Counted from the stretch's first letter, positions 44,603 through 55,524 are shown. The stretch: DNA of 64,000 bases from Aeromonas lusitana (GCF_002812985.1 NZ_PGCP01000022.1:1-64000), one strand, 5' to 3'. Notes: generated by a model not told the origin, from the sequence alone. Numbers and translations: made by a program.

Positions 44603-46168
44603 TCAGCCGCGCATTGGCTGCGCCGTCACCTCCTGCGGCAATCGCTCGTTGCAGAACTGCCGCAGCGGGACCGGATGGCCAAACAGGTAGCCTTGCAGAT
44701 AGTCGACCCCCTTGCCTCGCAGATACTCCGCCTGCGCCTGGGTCTCGACCCCTTCGGCCACCAGCGCCAGACCCAGTCGGGTGCCGAGATCGATGACGTT
44801 GTCGACTATGTGCTCGGACAGGGACTCTGTCCCTATCTTGCTGATAAACGACTGATCTATCTTGAGATAATCCACATGGAACTGCTGCAGATAGAGCAGG
44901 CTGGAGTGACCCGTGCCGAAGTCATCGATGGCAAGCAGGACCCCCATGTCGTCCAGCCCCTTGAACAGCGCCAGGGTAGTGGGGGTCGCCACCAGCAGCT
45001 CCCGCTCGGTCAGCTCCAGCACCAGCACCAGCTGCCCTGGGGGGAAGTGATCGAGGAAGGCGCGGCACTCCGCCAGCAGGGAGAGATCCCGGCAGTGCAC
45101 GGCGCTGATGTTGAAGCCGATATGAAACCCGGTCGGTAGCCGCTGCTGCCACTGACTCAGCTGCTGGGCCACCGTCTGCATCAACAACTGGGTCATGGGC
45201 ACTATGATGCCGCTCTCTTCCGCCTGGGGAATGAACAAGTCCGGGCGGACAAGGCCCGAGCTAGGGTGCTGCCAGCGCATCAGCACCTCGGCCCCCAGTA
45301 CCTTGCCATCAATACTGCTCACCAGGGGTTGCAGATAGGGCACGAACTCCCTGGCCCGCAGCGCCCGTTTCAGCTCCCCTTCCATGGATCGCGGGCGGCC
45401 CAGCAACCACCACACCAACAGGGCGATAGATAAGGAAAAGCCCAGCAGCATCAATATGGTCAGATGGCGGACCTGCCACAGGGCCCGCCAGACCGAAGGA
45501 ATGTCCATGCCGGCATACAAGGAGAGGGGGTAGCGGCTCGACTTGAGATCATAGGTGGCCAGGGTCGGCAGCTTGGGGTCTCGCACCATCAGCTCCCCCT
45601 GGTGATTCAGCCAGTTGTTGCCCACGTTGAGCAGCACTTCCCCCCGCGCCGGCGCGCTCAGGGTCAGCATGATCTTGATGTATTCCCTGTCTATGGTGCT
45701 GAGCACGGCGCCATGCTCGGCGCTGCTGCGCACCGCCAGCACGGGATGACGCGGCAACACAGGGTTACCGGGCAGCAGACGCAGCAGGCCGTTGCTGTAG
45801 CCGACGCTATCGTCGAGCCAGTTCACCTTTCCCAGCAGGGAGTTGCAATAGACGCCATTGTCGACGACGAGGTTGGTGGTTCGCACGAAGGGCGCCAGCA
45901 CGACACGCTTGCGCATGGTGAACAGCGCCGCCTCACAGGGGTAGTTGAGCAAGGGGAACATGTTGCGGTTGTTCTCCTCTGCGTGATCCAGCATGAGTTC
46001 TATCAGGGTCAGCGCCCTGCCGGCCGCAGACTCAGACTGTTTGCTTAACGTATTCAAGTAGTTGGTATGCAATTCCCATAACCCGAGCGAGACGGGCAGC
46101 GCGAAAACCAGGGCGGCGCAGAGCAGGCGCCAGCATGGCCGGGAGGCGTCAAATCCAAAAAGCAGCAT
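44603..46168 (-). CDS. CSS-motif EAL cyclic-di-GMP phosphodiesterase
   Basis: A 521-residue paralogue of the next gene with the same layout: helix near 15-35, periplasmic CSS domain (NYPCEAAL, VYCNSLLGK, so the second Cys motif is C-N-S), helix near 235-255, EAL domain. All catalytic motifs are present (EVLMRW, FNIS, ELTERE, IDDFGTG, LKIDQSF, AEGVE). The EAL halves of the two proteins are much closer than the sensor halves, as expected after duplication and sensor divergence. Confidence 0.92.
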   Translation of the reverse strand: MLLFGFDASRPCWRLLCAALVFALPVSLGLWELHTNYLNTLSKQSESAAGRALTLIELMLDHAEENNRNMFPLLNYPCEAALFTMRKRVVLAPFVRTTNLVVDNGVYCNSLLGKVNWLDDSVGYSNGLLRLLPGNPVLPRHPVLAVRSSAEHGAVLSTIDREYIKIMLTLSAPARGEVLLNVGNNWLNHQGELMVRDPKLPTLATYDLKSSRYPLSLYAGMDIPSVWRALWQVRHLTILMLLGFSLSIALLVWWLLGRPRSMEGELKRALRAREFVPYLQPLVSSIDGKVLGAEVLMRWQHPSSGLVRPDLFIPQAEESGIIVPMTQLLMQTVAQQLSQWQQRLPTGFHIGFNISAVHCRDLSLLAECRAFLDHFPPGQLVLVLELTERELLVATPTTLALFKGLDDMGVLLAIDDFGTGHSSLLYLQQFHVDYLKIDQSFISKIGTESLSEHIVDNVIDLGTRLGLALVAEGVETQAQAEYLRGKGVDYLQGYLFGHPVPLRQFCNERLPQEVTAQPMRG

Positions 46169-46359
46169 AGGTGACCATATCCATGAAGAAACGAGGAATG
46201 CCCTGTCCCCATCAACAACGCCGCACGGGGCATGACCAGGGGCGCAGCATCATATAGCGCTCCCCTGCCCCATCTCTGGTGCAAGATCAGTTTTTGATCA
46301 AAGAGGTGAAAAATGAGGCGCACCCTCTTCCCATGAATAACCGCCTTTGGCACATAAGA

Positions 46360-46383
46360 AAGCCCCGGCCAGGGCCGGGGCTT
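46360..46383 (-). terminator. Terminator of acnB
   Basis: AAGCCCCGGCC and GGCCGGGGCTT pair with a two-base centre; on the minus strand TCTTATG follows. It lies 31 bases after the acnB stop. Confidence 0.85.
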
Positions 46384-46413
46384 GTTAGTAGATTGGCGTT
46401 GCCAGTCTGGCGC

Positions 46414-49011
46414 TTATACCGCTTGCTGCAGGATCACTTCATCGGCCTTCTTGGTGTAGGAGGCGATTTCGTTGAAGTTCAGGTAGCGATAGGTGTCGGC
46501 AGCCGTCGCGTCCAGGGTCTTGGCGTACTGCAGGTACTCAGCCACTGTCGGGATCTTGCCGGTGATGGCGGCAACCGCAGCCAGCTCGGCAGAGGCCAGG
46601 TAGACGTTGGCGCCCTTGCCCAGACGGTTCGGGAAGTTACGGGTGGAGGTGGAAACCACAGAGGCCCCTTCCGCGACCCGTGCCTGGTTGCCCATGCAGA
46701 GGGAACAGCCCGGGATCTCGATGCGGGCACCGACCCGGCCGAAGATGCCGTAGTAACCCTCTTCGGTCAGCTGATCCTTATCCATCTTGGTCGGCGGCGC
46801 GATCCACATGCGGGTCGGCAGCTCGCCCTGGTACTTCTCGAGCAGCTTGCCGGCGGCGCGGAAGTGACCGATGTTGGTCATGCAGGAACCGATGAACACC
46901 TCGTCAATCGTGGCACCCTGGACCGAGCTCAGCAGACGGGCATCGTCCGGATCGTTCGGCGCACACAGGATGGGCTCCTTGATATCGGCGAGGTCGATCT
47001 CGATGATCTCGGCGTACTCGGCATCCTTGTCCGCTTCCATCAGCACAGGATTGGCCAACCACTCTTCCATCCCCTTGATACGACGAGTGATGGTGCGCAC
47101 GTCGCCATAGCCTTCGGACAGCATCCATTTCAGCATGACGATGTTGGACTTGAGGTACTCGGTGATCGGTTCCTTATCCAGCTTGATGGTGCAACCGGCG
47201 GCGGAGCGCTCGGCGCTGGCATCGGCCAGTTCGAACGCCTGCTCCACCTTCAGGGTCGGCAGACCTTCGATCTCGAGGATGCGGCCGGAGAAGATGTTCT
47301 TCTTGCCTGCCTTCTCGACGGTCAACAGCCCCTTCTGGATGGCGGCATAAGGGATGGCATGGACCAGGTCACGCAAGGTGATGCCGGGTTGCAGCTCGCC
47401 CTTGAAGCGCACCAGCACGGATTCCGGCATGTCCAGCGGCATCACGCCGGTGGCGGCGGCAAACGCCACCAGACCGGAGCCCGCCGGGAAGGAGATCCCG
47501 ATGGGGAAACGGGTGTGAGAGTCACCACCGGTACCCACGGTATCCGGCAGCAGCATGCGGTTCAGCCAGGAGTGGATGACGCCATCGCCCGGACGCAGGG
47601 AGACGCCGCCGCGGTTCATGATGAAGTCCGGCAGGGTGTGGTGAGTCTGCACGTCGATGGGCTTCGGATAAGCCGCAGTGTGGCAGAAGGACTGCATGGT
47701 CAGGTCGGCGGAGAAACCGAGGCAGGCCAGGTCTTTGAGTTCATCACGGGTCATGGGGCCCGTGGTGTCTTGGGAGCCGACCGTGGTCATCTTGGGCTCG
47801 CAGTAGGTGCCGGGACGAATGCCCGTCACGCCGCACGCCTTGCCCACCATCTTCTGGGCCAGGGTGTAACCCTTGCCGGTATCGGCCACCGGCTGCGGGC
47901 GACGGAACACGGTGGAGAACGGCAGACCCAGGGCTTCGCGGGCCTTGTCGGTCAGGCCGCGGCCGATGATCAGCGGAATACGGCCACCGGCGCGCACCTC
48001 GTCGATCAGCACTTCGGTCTTGAGTTCAAACTGGGCCAGTACCTCGTCGGTGCCGTGGCGCTTGATCTTGCCCTCGTAGGGGAAGATGTCGATCACATCG
48101 CCCATGGCCAGCTTGGCCACATCCACTTCGATGGGCAGGGCGCCGGCATCTTCCATGGTGTTGAAGAAGATGGGGGCGATTTTGCCGCCGAGGCAAACGC
48201 CGCCGGCGCGCTTGTTCGGCACATGGGGAATGTCGTCACCCATGAACCAGAGCACAGAGTTGGTCGCGGATTTGCGGGAGGAGCCGGTACCGACCACGTC
48301 ACCGACGTAGGCCAGCGGGAAACCGGTCTGCTTGAGTTCTTCGATGAGCTTGACGGGACCGATGACGCCATCCTTGTCCGGGGTGATGCCGGGACGAGCC
48401 ATCTTCAGCATGGCCAGGGCATGGAGCGGGATGTCGGGACGGGACCAGGCATCCGGTGCCGGTGACAGGTCGTCGGTGTTGGTCTCACCGGTCACCTTGA
48501 ATACTGTGACGGTGATCTTCTCGGCCAGGGCCGGGCGGTTCAGGAACCAGTCGGCATCGGCCCAGGATTGCAGCACCTGCTGGGCGTGGGCATTGCCCGC
48601 CTTGGCCTTCTCTTCCACGTCGTGGAAGGAGTCAAACATCAGCAGGGTGTGGGAGAGGCCCTTGGCAGCAAGAGGGGCCAGTTGGGCGTCGTCCAGCAGA
48701 TCGATCAGCGGCTGGATGTTGTAGCCACCCTGCATGGTGCCGAGCAGTTCAACCGCTTCGGCCGCAGTCAGGATCGGGGAGTGGGCCTCACCCTTGGCGA
48801 TGGCGGTGAGAAAGCCGGCCTTCACATAGGCAGCTTCATCAACACCAGGGGGAATACGGGAGGACAACAGCTCTTTCAGAAAATCATGTTCACCGGCGGG
48901 CGGGTTCTTGAGAAGCTCAACCAGGGCGGCGACTTGCTCTGCATCCAGAGGTTTGGCGACTACGCCCTCGGCGGCACGTTCTGCGACGTGTTTACGGTAG
49001 GTTTCAAGCAC
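46414..49011 (-). CDS. acnB: Aconitate hydratase B
   Basis: An 865-residue enzyme, exactly the E. coli AcnB length when started at the GTG at 49011 (AAGAGG is 8 bases upstream); a longer frame to 49050 would run over that site. The N-terminal HEAT-like domain is followed by the swivel and three catalytic domains. The [4Fe-4S] cysteines are in [12 protein letters not shown] and [13 protein letters not shown]. It interconverts citrate and isocitrate in the TCA cycle and, without its cluster, binds mRNA. It is monocistronic. Confidence 0.97.
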   Translation of the reverse strand: MLETYRKHVAERAAEGVVAKPLDAEQVAALVELLKNPPAGEHDFLKELLSSRIPPGVDEAAYVKAGFLTAIAKGEAHSPILTAAEAVELLGTMQGGYNIQPLIDLLDDAQLAPLAAKGLSHTLLMFDSFHDVEEKAKAGNAHAQQVLQSWADADWFLNRPALAEKITVTVFKVTGETNTDDLSPAPDAWSRPDIPLHALAMLKMARPGITPDKDGVIGPVKLIEELKQTGFPLAYVGDVVGTGSSRKSATNSVLWFMGDDIPHVPNKRAGGVCLGGKIAPIFFNTMEDAGALPIEVDVAKLAMGDVIDIFPYEGKIKRHGTDEVLAQFELKTEVLIDEVRAGGRIPLIIGRGLTDKAREALGLPFSTVFRRPQPVADTGKGYTLAQKMVGKACGVTGIRPGTYCEPKMTTVGSQDTTGPMTRDELKDLACLGFSADLTMQSFCHTAAYPKPIDVQTHHTLPDFIMNRGGVSLRPGDGVIHSWLNRMLLPDTVGTGGDSHTRFPIGISFPAGSGLVAFAAATGVMPLDMPESVLVRFKGELQPGITLRDLVHAIPYAAIQKGLLTVEKAGKKNIFSGRILEIEGLPTLKVEQAFELADASAERSAAGCTIKLDKEPITEYLKSNIVMLKWMLSEGYGDVRTITRRIKGMEEWLANPVLMEADKDAEYAEIIEIDLADIKEPILCAPNDPDDARLLSSVQGATIDEVFIGSCMTNIGHFRAAGKLLEKYQGELPTRMWIAPPTKMDKDQLTEEGYYGIFGRVGARIEIPGCSLCMGNQARVAEGASVVSTSTRNFPNRLGKGANVYLASAELAAVAAITGKIPTVAEYLQYAKTLDATAADTYRYLNFNEIASYTKKADEVILQQAV

Positions 49012-49071
49012 GACTAATTCCTCTTTGGTCTTTTTTTTGGGTTCGCCCAAGCTCGCGGCGATCGTCCTTGC

Positions 49072-49092
49072 GGGACACCCGTAGGGTGCCCC
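49072..49092 (-). promoter_or_regulatory. Hairpin at the 5' end of acnB mRNA
   Basis: On the minus strand GGGGCACCC pairs with GGGTGTCCC around TAC (one G-U pair). A -10-like TTATATAG lies just upstream, so transcripts would begin at or next to the hairpin, about 80 bases before the start codon. Confidence 0.45.
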
Positions 49093-49239
49093 CCACTATA
49101 TAAGTTTTAACGACTAATTAAAATCCAAACCCTGTACGCTTATTCGCCAAATCAACATAAGCATCTAAAGCAATTCAGGTTTTTTAAAACCACAAAAAAT
49201 GCACGACTCCTGATTTAACAAAACATCATCATTTCGGCA

Positions 49240-51567
49240 TTATTCGAACGTGGTGCCCAGCTGCAGGTAGAACATGTCATGCCCCCCCTCCGCCATGCCG
49301 TAGCCGAGGAAGATGGGACCGAGGAAGCTTTCCACCCCCATATAGACGGAGCCAGCGGTGTAGGAGTTCTCCAGGCTGATCTCCTCGCCACTATCCCAGA
49401 CGTTGCCTTGCTCGAGGGAGCCACCGAGGAACAGGGGCGCCTTGAAGGCGCCGAAGTCGTTATCCGCCACCCGATAGATGTAGCGCAGGCCACCGAACAG
49501 GCTGTAACGCCCGCTCAACTGGTAGTGCTGGAAGCCGGACAAACGGAACAGGCCCCCCAGATCCTGCACATACAGGGGCACCTCCTCCTCTGAGCTGGAA
49601 CCGCCCCCTTCCAGCATCAGGTTGATGCTATGCCGTCCCCAGGACCAGGGCTTGATCATCGCCAGATGATAATTGAGCCCCTCGCTGTTCTCGGTCGACC
49701 CGTCATTGGAATCCAGCCTGACATGGGTGTAGCCCCCCTTGATGTCCCAGTAGATCCCCTCATAGGGGAAATAGCGGCTGTCGAGGGTGTCGTGTTCGAA
49801 GCGCACATAAGGGCCCCAGGCGGTAGCATCCATATCCGTATTCGTCAGGTTCTGGAAATCGATGCTCCCCACCTGGCCTTCCAGGCCCAAGGAGAGCCGA
49901 CTCCAGGGCTGGCGATTCCAGCCGAGCGCTAGATCCACGCTGGTGAAGCTGTACTCCGAGTCCAGGTAGCTGACGCTGGCATTGGAGCTGGATGCCTTCA
50001 CCTCCTCTTCTGTGAAGAAGACCCGGCGCTGGGTTTTGTCGTAGGCCAGACTCGCCTCGCCGAAGTAGGTCTGGGACGGCTCGAGTGGCGTGTAGAAGTC
50101 GGTCTTGAGGTGTTTGGCCGTGCCAAGGGATGCCTCGGTCAGCCACTCACCGCCCCAGTCATTGACGTTGGTGAGGGTGTAGGACATGCCGACGTTGTAG
50201 TTGGAATTGCTCTCGAAATCATCGGAGAAGCCGAGCTGGAAGTTGAGATAACCCGGCCCCCAGTTCTTCTCGCTGGCATTGACCACCAGCACGTTCTCGC
50301 CGCCCCGCTCCTCGACCTCATAGGTGATGCGATCGAACGACTCCAGGGCGTAGAGGCGACGGATCCCCGCTTCCAGGCTCTCATAGGTCTGCACCTTGTC
50401 CGGCCGCACCTTCAACATGGCGCGCACCGTCTCGTCAGACAGGCGCGACTTGTTGATGATCTCCACCTTGTCGATGTAATAGGCGGGCTGACCGCTGCGC
50501 TCGGCGCGGCGGCTCAGCTTCTGGTTACGGTAGTCGGCGTAGGCGGCGGGAGAGAGGGAGAGCACATCGAGCTGGCTGGAGGCCCGCATGGCCACCTGTT
50601 CCCCTATCTTGATCCCATCCGGCATGAGGGCAAAATCGGCGATACCCATGCTGCCAAACTCCGGGCTCAGCAGCACATCCTTCGGCCCCAGCAGGGCTTT
50701 CTGCTTCTCTGTCCCGACCTGGGTCATATAGGTGGTGAGCTGGTCTATCATGGCCAGCCCGGACTTCAGGGACTCGCGAGTGCGCAGCTTGGCGCTGATG
50801 TCGACGGCAATGACGATGTCGGCACCCATGGCCTTGGCCACGTCCACCGGCATGTTGTTGACCGTGCCGCCATCGGCCAGGATCCGCCCCTCCCAATCCA
50901 CCGGTTTGAGGGCGCCGGGAATGGACATGGAGGCCTGCATCGCCTTGGCCAGGCTGCCGTGATCCAGCACGAAGGGGGTCACCGTCTCCATGTCGGTGGC
51001 CATGGCGCGATAAGGAATGGGCAGGTTGTCGAAGCTCTTTTGCACCGGCAGGTTGGAGGTGGCGTGGCGCAGTAGACTGGCCATGGACTGGCCCTGGAAG
51101 AAGCCATCGGGCAACTGGGTCTGATCCCCATTGATGCCGATGTCGGTGCGCAGCTGGTACTTCTCGCTCTGCTGCTTCTTGCGCAGGGAGAGTTCGTCGC
51201 GGCCGACCTTGTCCTGGTAGCCCTTGTTCCAATCGATGGAGAGGGTCATCCGCTCCACCTCCTCGGCGCTGAGCCCCATGGCGTACATGCCCGCCACATA
51301 GGCCCCCATGCTGGTGCCCACTACGATATCCACCGGAATGCGCTTCTCTTCCAGCGCCTTGAGCACCCCGATATGGGCCGCCCCCTTGGCCCCGCCGCCG
51401 CTCAGTACCAGCGCTATTCTGGGGCGGTCCATCTTGGTGCCACCACCCTGCGCCTTGGCGCCATCCGGGCTCTGGGTCTGCGCCGCCACAATGAATGGCA
51501 GAGTCGCCAGCAACAGCATTAGCAGGTGGGTCCATCCCCGGGGAAAGGTGCGCATATGAGTGTCCAT
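49240..51567 (-). CDS. Patatin-like type Vd autotransporter (PlpD-like)
   Basis: A 775-residue protein: signal peptide (cleavage near AAQ, about residue 30), a patatin phospholipase domain (about 48-300) with GGGAKG oxyanion loop, nucleophile GTSMG and the partner Asp in DGGTVNN, a POTRA-like domain (about 330-420, YYIDKVEI...) and a C-terminal 16-strand barrel ending in a terminal aromatic strand (LQLGTTFE). This is the layout of Pseudomonas PlpD, a secreted lipase. It may act on phospholipids at or outside the outer membrane. Starts at 51567 or 51555 are equally possible. Confidence 0.88.
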   Translation of the reverse strand: MDTHMRTFPRGWTHLLMLLLATLPFIVAAQTQSPDGAKAQGGGTKMDRPRIALVLSGGGAKGAAHIGVLKALEEKRIPVDIVVGTSMGAYVAGMYAMGLSAEEVERMTLSIDWNKGYQDKVGRDELSLRKKQQSEKYQLRTDIGINGDQTQLPDGFFQGQSMASLLRHATSNLPVQKSFDNLPIPYRAMATDMETVTPFVLDHGSLAKAMQASMSIPGALKPVDWEGRILADGGTVNNMPVDVAKAMGADIVIAVDISAKLRTRESLKSGLAMIDQLTTYMTQVGTEKQKALLGPKDVLLSPEFGSMGIADFALMPDGIKIGEQVAMRASSQLDVLSLSPAAYADYRNQKLSRRAERSGQPAYYIDKVEIINKSRLSDETVRAMLKVRPDKVQTYESLEAGIRRLYALESFDRITYEVEERGGENVLVVNASEKNWGPGYLNFQLGFSDDFESNSNYNVGMSYTLTNVNDWGGEWLTEASLGTAKHLKTDFYTPLEPSQTYFGEASLAYDKTQRRVFFTEEEVKASSSNASVSYLDSEYSFTSVDLALGWNRQPWSRLSLGLEGQVGSIDFQNLTNTDMDATAWGPYVRFEHDTLDSRYFPYEGIYWDIKGGYTHVRLDSNDGSTENSEGLNYHLAMIKPWSWGRHSINLMLEGGGSSSEEEVPLYVQDLGGLFRLSGFQHYQLSGRYSLFGGLRYIYRVADNDFGAFKAPLFLGGSLEQGNVWDSGEEISLENSYTAGSVYMGVESFLGPIFLGYGMAEGGHDMFYLQLGTTFE

Positions 51568-51753
51568 TGATCCAGTGCGAGCCGAGTGAGCCGTGATGCC
51601 CACTGTCAGATGAGGAACTGTAACCGCAACTGACTGTGCTGGCGAGATTTCATCAAGATCCGTCGCACTGGCGGGCTCGCGCCAACGGGCACCAATCCAG
51701 TCCCGGCAAGCTGTGAGCGCAAACGTTAATCGCCAATAAACCCCATCCCCACC

Positions 51754-51780
51754 TCAAGGGAGCCACTCCTCGGCCGCTAA
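51754..51780 (+). promoter_or_regulatory. Sigma-28 (FliA)-type promoter
   Basis: TCAA, 15 bases, GCCGCTAA: each half differs at one position from the flagellar consensus TAAA-N15-GCCGATAA, with exact spacing. It is 39 bases before the chemoreceptor start, which fits control with the flagellar regulon. Confidence 0.6.
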
Positions 51781-51819
51781 TATGAGCTCAACCTTTGGCC
51801 CACACTCCTGAGTCACCCT

Positions 51820-53730
51820 ATGTTTGCAAGCCTGACACTCAAACAGAAAATTCTGGCCACCATCATCCTGGCCGTGGCGCTCTCCTGCCTGCTGGTGGGC
51901 TACTTCAGCCAGCGATCGGCCCAACAGTTGATCGAGGCGCGCATGTTCGAGCAGGAGCTGCCGAACCTGACCCAGCGCATCGGCAAGGAGATCGAAAAGG
52001 ATCTCACCTCGGTCGCCGGCGCCGCCAAGCAGCTGGCCAACGATCGCTTCGTGCTGGATTGGGTCGCCCGTGGCATGCCCAAGGAGCAGGAGTCCATCCT
52101 CATCAGCCAGCTCAAAGACATGACGGCCCAGTATGGCCTGGTCACCGCCTCCTTCGCCGACCGGCAGAGCGCCGCCTACTACAACCAGGATGGCTTCCTG
52201 CGCGTCCTGAATCATGAGCAGGACAACTGGTTCTACGACTACACCAAGAGCCAGCAAGACCTGATGCTCAGCATCTTTCGCGAGAGCAATGGCGAGGTGA
52301 AGCTGTTCGTCAACTTCCAGCAGCTCAACGGTCGCGGCCTGGCGGGACTCGCCAAATCCCTCGACAGCATGGTCAGCATGCTCGCCAACTTCCGCATAGG
52401 GGACAGTGGCTTCGTGTTCATGACTGACAGCAGCGGCAAGGTGAAGCTGCACCCGGATGCCGCCCGCATCGATCGCGACAGCCTGGCCCAGCTCGCGGGC
52501 CCGGGCGCCGGCAGCCTGCTGACCAAGCAGCCCTTTGCCGCCACCCACGCCGAGGTGGACGGTCAGGCCGTAGTGCTGGCCACCAGCTATATTCCGCTGC
52601 TCGACTGGTATCTGGTGGCCCAGGTGCCGGAAGCCGAGATCTATGCCGAGCTCAATAACGCCCGACTGCATATCCTGCTGGTGAGCCTGGCCATCGCCGT
52701 CGGCATGGGGTTGCTCGGGGTCGTACTGGCAGGCTCCGTCAGCCGTCCCCTCAACGAACTCGCTCGCCTGTTCCGGGAACTCGGCAGCGGTGACGGGGAT
52801 CTGACCCAGCGCCTCAAGGTGGAAGGACGGGACGAGCTGAGCCAGGTCGCCACCGGTTTCAACAACTTCGTCGCCAAGATCCACGGCTCCATCGAACAGG
52901 TGGCCAGTAACTCCCGCCAGCTGGCGGCCACCGCCAACGAGGTGGCGGCCAAGGCCCAGCTGACTCAGCACAATTGCACCGCCCAGCGGGATCGCACCGT
53001 GCAGGTGGCCACCGCCATCCACGAGATGGGGGCCACCGTCGGCGAGATAGCCGGCAATGCGTCCCTCGCGGCCGACGTCGCCAAGCAGGCCAACGAGCAG
53101 GCCGATGCGGGGGCCCTGGTAGTCGCCCAGGCTCGCCACGGCATCGTCGGACTGTCCGATGAGATAGAGCAGGTCGCCGGTGTCATCGAGTCACTTGCCA
53201 GCCAGACCGACTCCATCGGCAGCATACTCGACACCATCCGCAGCATCTCGGAGCAGACCAATCTGCTGGCGCTCAACGCCGCCATCGAAGCCGCCCGCGC
53301 CGGCGAGCAGGGCCGCGGCTTCGCCGTGGTGGCCGACGAGGTACGCAACCTCGCCAGCCGCTCCGCCGCCTCCACCGCCGAGATCCAGACCATGATCAAC
53401 AGCCTGCAGGAGCAGAGCGCCCGCGCCGTCAGCGCCATGGCCCAGGGTCGCAACCAGAGTCAGGCCGTGGTCAGCCAGGCCGACGAGGCCAATGCGGCCC
53501 TCGGTCAGATCACCGGTCATATCACCCAGATCAGCGACATGAACATCCAGGTCGCCACCGCCACCGAGGAGCAGTCCAGCGTGGTCGGCGAGATCAACCG
53601 CAACGTGGAGGACATCAACCAGCTGACCATGGAGACCGCCGATATCGCCCACCAGCTGACGGCGTCCAGCCGCAGCCTGCAGCAGCTCTCCGGCGAGCTC
53701 GACAAGCTGGTCGGCAACTTCCGGTTGTAA
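51820..53730 (+). CDS. Methyl-accepting chemotaxis protein (dCache type)
   Basis: A 636-residue chemoreceptor: membrane helix 1 (about 9-28), a large periplasmic dCache-like sensor (about 35-275, with [20 protein letters not shown]), helix 2 (about 285-307), a HAMP domain (about 308-362) and a cytoplasmic signalling coiled coil with the tip [32 protein letters not shown]. No C-terminal CheR-docking pentapeptide is present (it ends GNFRL). Ligand unknown; dCache sensors often bind amino acids. Its last 261 residues are nearly identical to those of the next gene. Confidence 0.93.
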   Translation: MFASLTLKQKILATIILAVALSCLLVGYFSQRSAQQLIEARMFEQELPNLTQRIGKEIEKDLTSVAGAAKQLANDRFVLDWVARGMPKEQESILISQLKDMTAQYGLVTASFADRQSAAYYNQDGFLRVLNHEQDNWFYDYTKSQQDLMLSIFRESNGEVKLFVNFQQLNGRGLAGLAKSLDSMVSMLANFRIGDSGFVFMTDSSGKVKLHPDAARIDRDSLAQLAGPGAGSLLTKQPFAATHAEVDGQAVVLATSYIPLLDWYLVAQVPEAEIYAELNNARLHILLVSLAIAVGMGLLGVVLAGSVSRPLNELARLFRELGSGDGDLTQRLKVEGRDELSQVATGFNNFVAKIHGSIEQVASNSRQLAATANEVAAKAQLTQHNCTAQRDRTVQVATAIHEMGATVGEIAGNASLAADVAKQANEQADAGALVVAQARHGIVGLSDEIEQVAGVIESLASQTDSIGSILDTIRSISEQTNLLALNAAIEAARAGEQGRGFAVVADEVRNLASRSAASTAEIQTMINSLQEQSARAVSAMAQGRNQSQAVVSQADEANAALGQITGHITQISDMNIQVATATEEQSSVVGEINRNVEDINQLTMETADIAHQLTASSRSLQQLSGELDKLVGNFRL

Positions 53731-53735
53731 CCCAC

Positions 53736-53759
53736 AAAAGAGCGCCAAGGCGCTCTTTT
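53736..53759 (+). terminator. Terminator of the first chemoreceptor gene
   Basis: AAAAGAGCGCC pairs with GGCGCTCTTTT around AA, so it works in both directions. A second stem, CCGGGCCCGC with GCGGACCCGG (53764-53790), follows. Confidence 0.92.
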
Positions 53760-53791
53760 GTTACCGGGCCCGCATGGATTGCGGACCCGGC

Positions 53792-53811
53792 CATGACAGT
53801 GAACTGTCATG
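53792..53811. promoter_or_regulatory. Perfect inverted repeat upstream of the second chemoreceptor
   Basis: CATGACAGT and ACTGTCATG flank a two-base GA centre. It lies 51 bases before the start codon, in a place suited to an operator. I do not recognise the cognate regulator, and no clear sigma-28 promoter is seen here. Confidence 0.5.
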
Positions 53812-53861
53812 ACAAGCCGCTAGATTAGCGACCAACCCCATAGCGATAACAAGGAGTCATT

Positions 53862-55508
53862 ATGCTGGCAGGCAAGCTCACCCTCAAAAATCAACTCATC
53901 CTGGCGGTCACCGTGCCCTGCCTCGCCCTGCTGCTGGTTGGCGCCGCCAGCCTGCGCAGCATGGGTCACATCAAGCAACAGGCCGACGAGTTGTTCCAGA
54001 ATACGGCCACCCCCATGCGGGCCATGGCGGAAGTGGCCTCCCGCATTCCACGCATGCGGGTCGGCATCGACATGATGCTGCTGCAAGATACCTCACTGCG
54101 AGACGAGAAAGGGGTGCTGACCCGGGTCAAGGAGACCCGAGAGGAAGATATTCCCGAGATGCGCCAGGCCATGGAGCAGGCGGTCAGGGCTCAGGTCGAC
54201 CCTGCCGCCCGTGCCGAGGCGCAGACCCTGCTAGATCAGTTCACCCAGATGGAGCGCGATGAGCTGACCCCCATGCTGCAGGCGCTGGCGGATAATCGGA
54301 TGGATGAGGCTCGCGCCCTCTATCGGGATCGCTACAGCCAGAGCTATGGCGTCATGCGCAAAGGAGCCAACGCCCTGCTCGATGGACTGATCCTGCAGGC
54401 GCAGCAACGCAACGAGCTAAGCGAGAGCAGCTATGGCAGCGGCCGCAACCAGATGATCGGCATCATAGCCGTCACCCTCGCCATCTCGCTGCTCGTCTCG
54501 ACCCTTATCCTGATCGGACTGCGCCGCCGGGTCTCCTTCCTGCAGCAGCACATCGGCGATGTGGCGCGCCACCTGGCGCTGGACAGCAGTGCCAGCCTCA
54601 GCGGCAAGGATGAGCTGGCCGAGATAGGTCGCAGCTTCAACCAGTTCGTGGCCCGCATTCACGGCGCCATCGAGCAGGTGGCCAACAACTCCAGGCAGGT
54701 GGCCGCTACCGCCAATGACCTCGCCGCCAAGGCCCAGCTGACCCAGCACAACTGCACCGCCCAGCGGGATCGCACCGTGCAGGTCGCCACCGCCATCCAC
54801 GAGATGGGGGCCACCGTCGGCGAGATAGCGGGCAATGCGTCCCTCGCAGCCGATGTGGCCAAGCAGGCCAACGAACAGGCCGATGCGGGGGCCCTTGTAG
54901 TCGCCCAGGCTCGCCACGGCATAGTGGGGCTGTCGGACGAGATTGAGCAGGTCGCCGGCGTCATCGAGTCACTTGCCAGCCAGACCGACTCCATCGGCAG
55001 CATACTCGACACCATTCGCAGCATCTCGGAGCAGACCAATCTGCTGGCGCTGAACGCCGCCATCGAGGCTGCCCGTGCCGGCGAGCAGGGCCGCGGCTTC
55101 GCCGTGGTGGCCGACGAGGTACGCAACCTCGCCAGCCGCTCCGCCGCCTCCACCGCCGAGATCCAGACCATGATCAACAGCCTGCAGGAGCAGAGCGCCC
55201 GCGCCGTCAGCGCCATGGCCCAGGGTCGCAACCAGAGTCAGGCGGTAGTCAGCCAGGCCGACGAGGCCAATGAGGCGCTCGGCCAGATCACGGGTCACAT
55301 CACCCAGATCAGCGACATGAACATCCAGGTCGCCACCGCTACCGAGGAGCAGTCAAGCGTGGTGGGCGAGATCAACCGCAACGTGGAGGACATCAACCAG
55401 CTGACCATGGAGACCGCCGACATAGCGCACCAGCTGACGGCCTCCAGCCGCAGCCTGCAGCAGCTCTCCGGCGAGCTCGACAAGCTGGTCGGCAACTTCC
55501 GGCTATAA
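53862..55508 (+). CDS. Methyl-accepting chemotaxis protein (four-helix sensor)
   Basis: A 548-residue chemoreceptor: helix 1 (about 12-30), a periplasmic four-helix-bundle type sensor (about 31-190), helix 2 (about 198-218), HAMP (about 219-270), then the same signalling domain as the upstream receptor. AAGGAG is 7 bases before the ATG at 53862. Residues 288-548 differ from residues 376-636 of the first receptor at only one position (Glu for Ala in EANxALGQ). Ligand unknown. Confidence 0.93.
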   Translation: MLAGKLTLKNQLILAVTVPCLALLLVGAASLRSMGHIKQQADELFQNTATPMRAMAEVASRIPRMRVGIDMMLLQDTSLRDEKGVLTRVKETREEDIPEMRQAMEQAVRAQVDPAARAEAQTLLDQFTQMERDELTPMLQALADNRMDEARALYRDRYSQSYGVMRKGANALLDGLILQAQQRNELSESSYGSGRNQMIGIIAVTLAISLLVSTLILIGLRRRVSFLQQHIGDVARHLALDSSASLSGKDELAEIGRSFNQFVARIHGAIEQVANNSRQVAATANDLAAKAQLTQHNCTAQRDRTVQVATAIHEMGATVGEIAGNASLAADVAKQANEQADAGALVVAQARHGIVGLSDEIEQVAGVIESLASQTDSIGSILDTIRSISEQTNLLALNAAIEAARAGEQGRGFAVVADEVRNLASRSAASTAEIQTMINSLQEQSARAVSAMAQGRNQSQAVVSQADEANEALGQITGHITQISDMNIQVATATEEQSSVVGEINRNVEDINQLTMETADIAHQLTASSRSLQQLSGELDKLVGNFRL

Positions 55509-55524
55509 AGCTGTTCATCCATCG

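Noticed and set aside
46279..48465. A 728-codon plus-strand frame opposite acnB
   Set aside because: Pure shadow of acnB with Gly/His-rich composition and no start signals.
53812..53849. A sigma-28 promoter for the second chemoreceptor (GCCGCTAG or AGCGATAA)
   Set aside because: Neither has a TAAA-like element 15 bases upstream.
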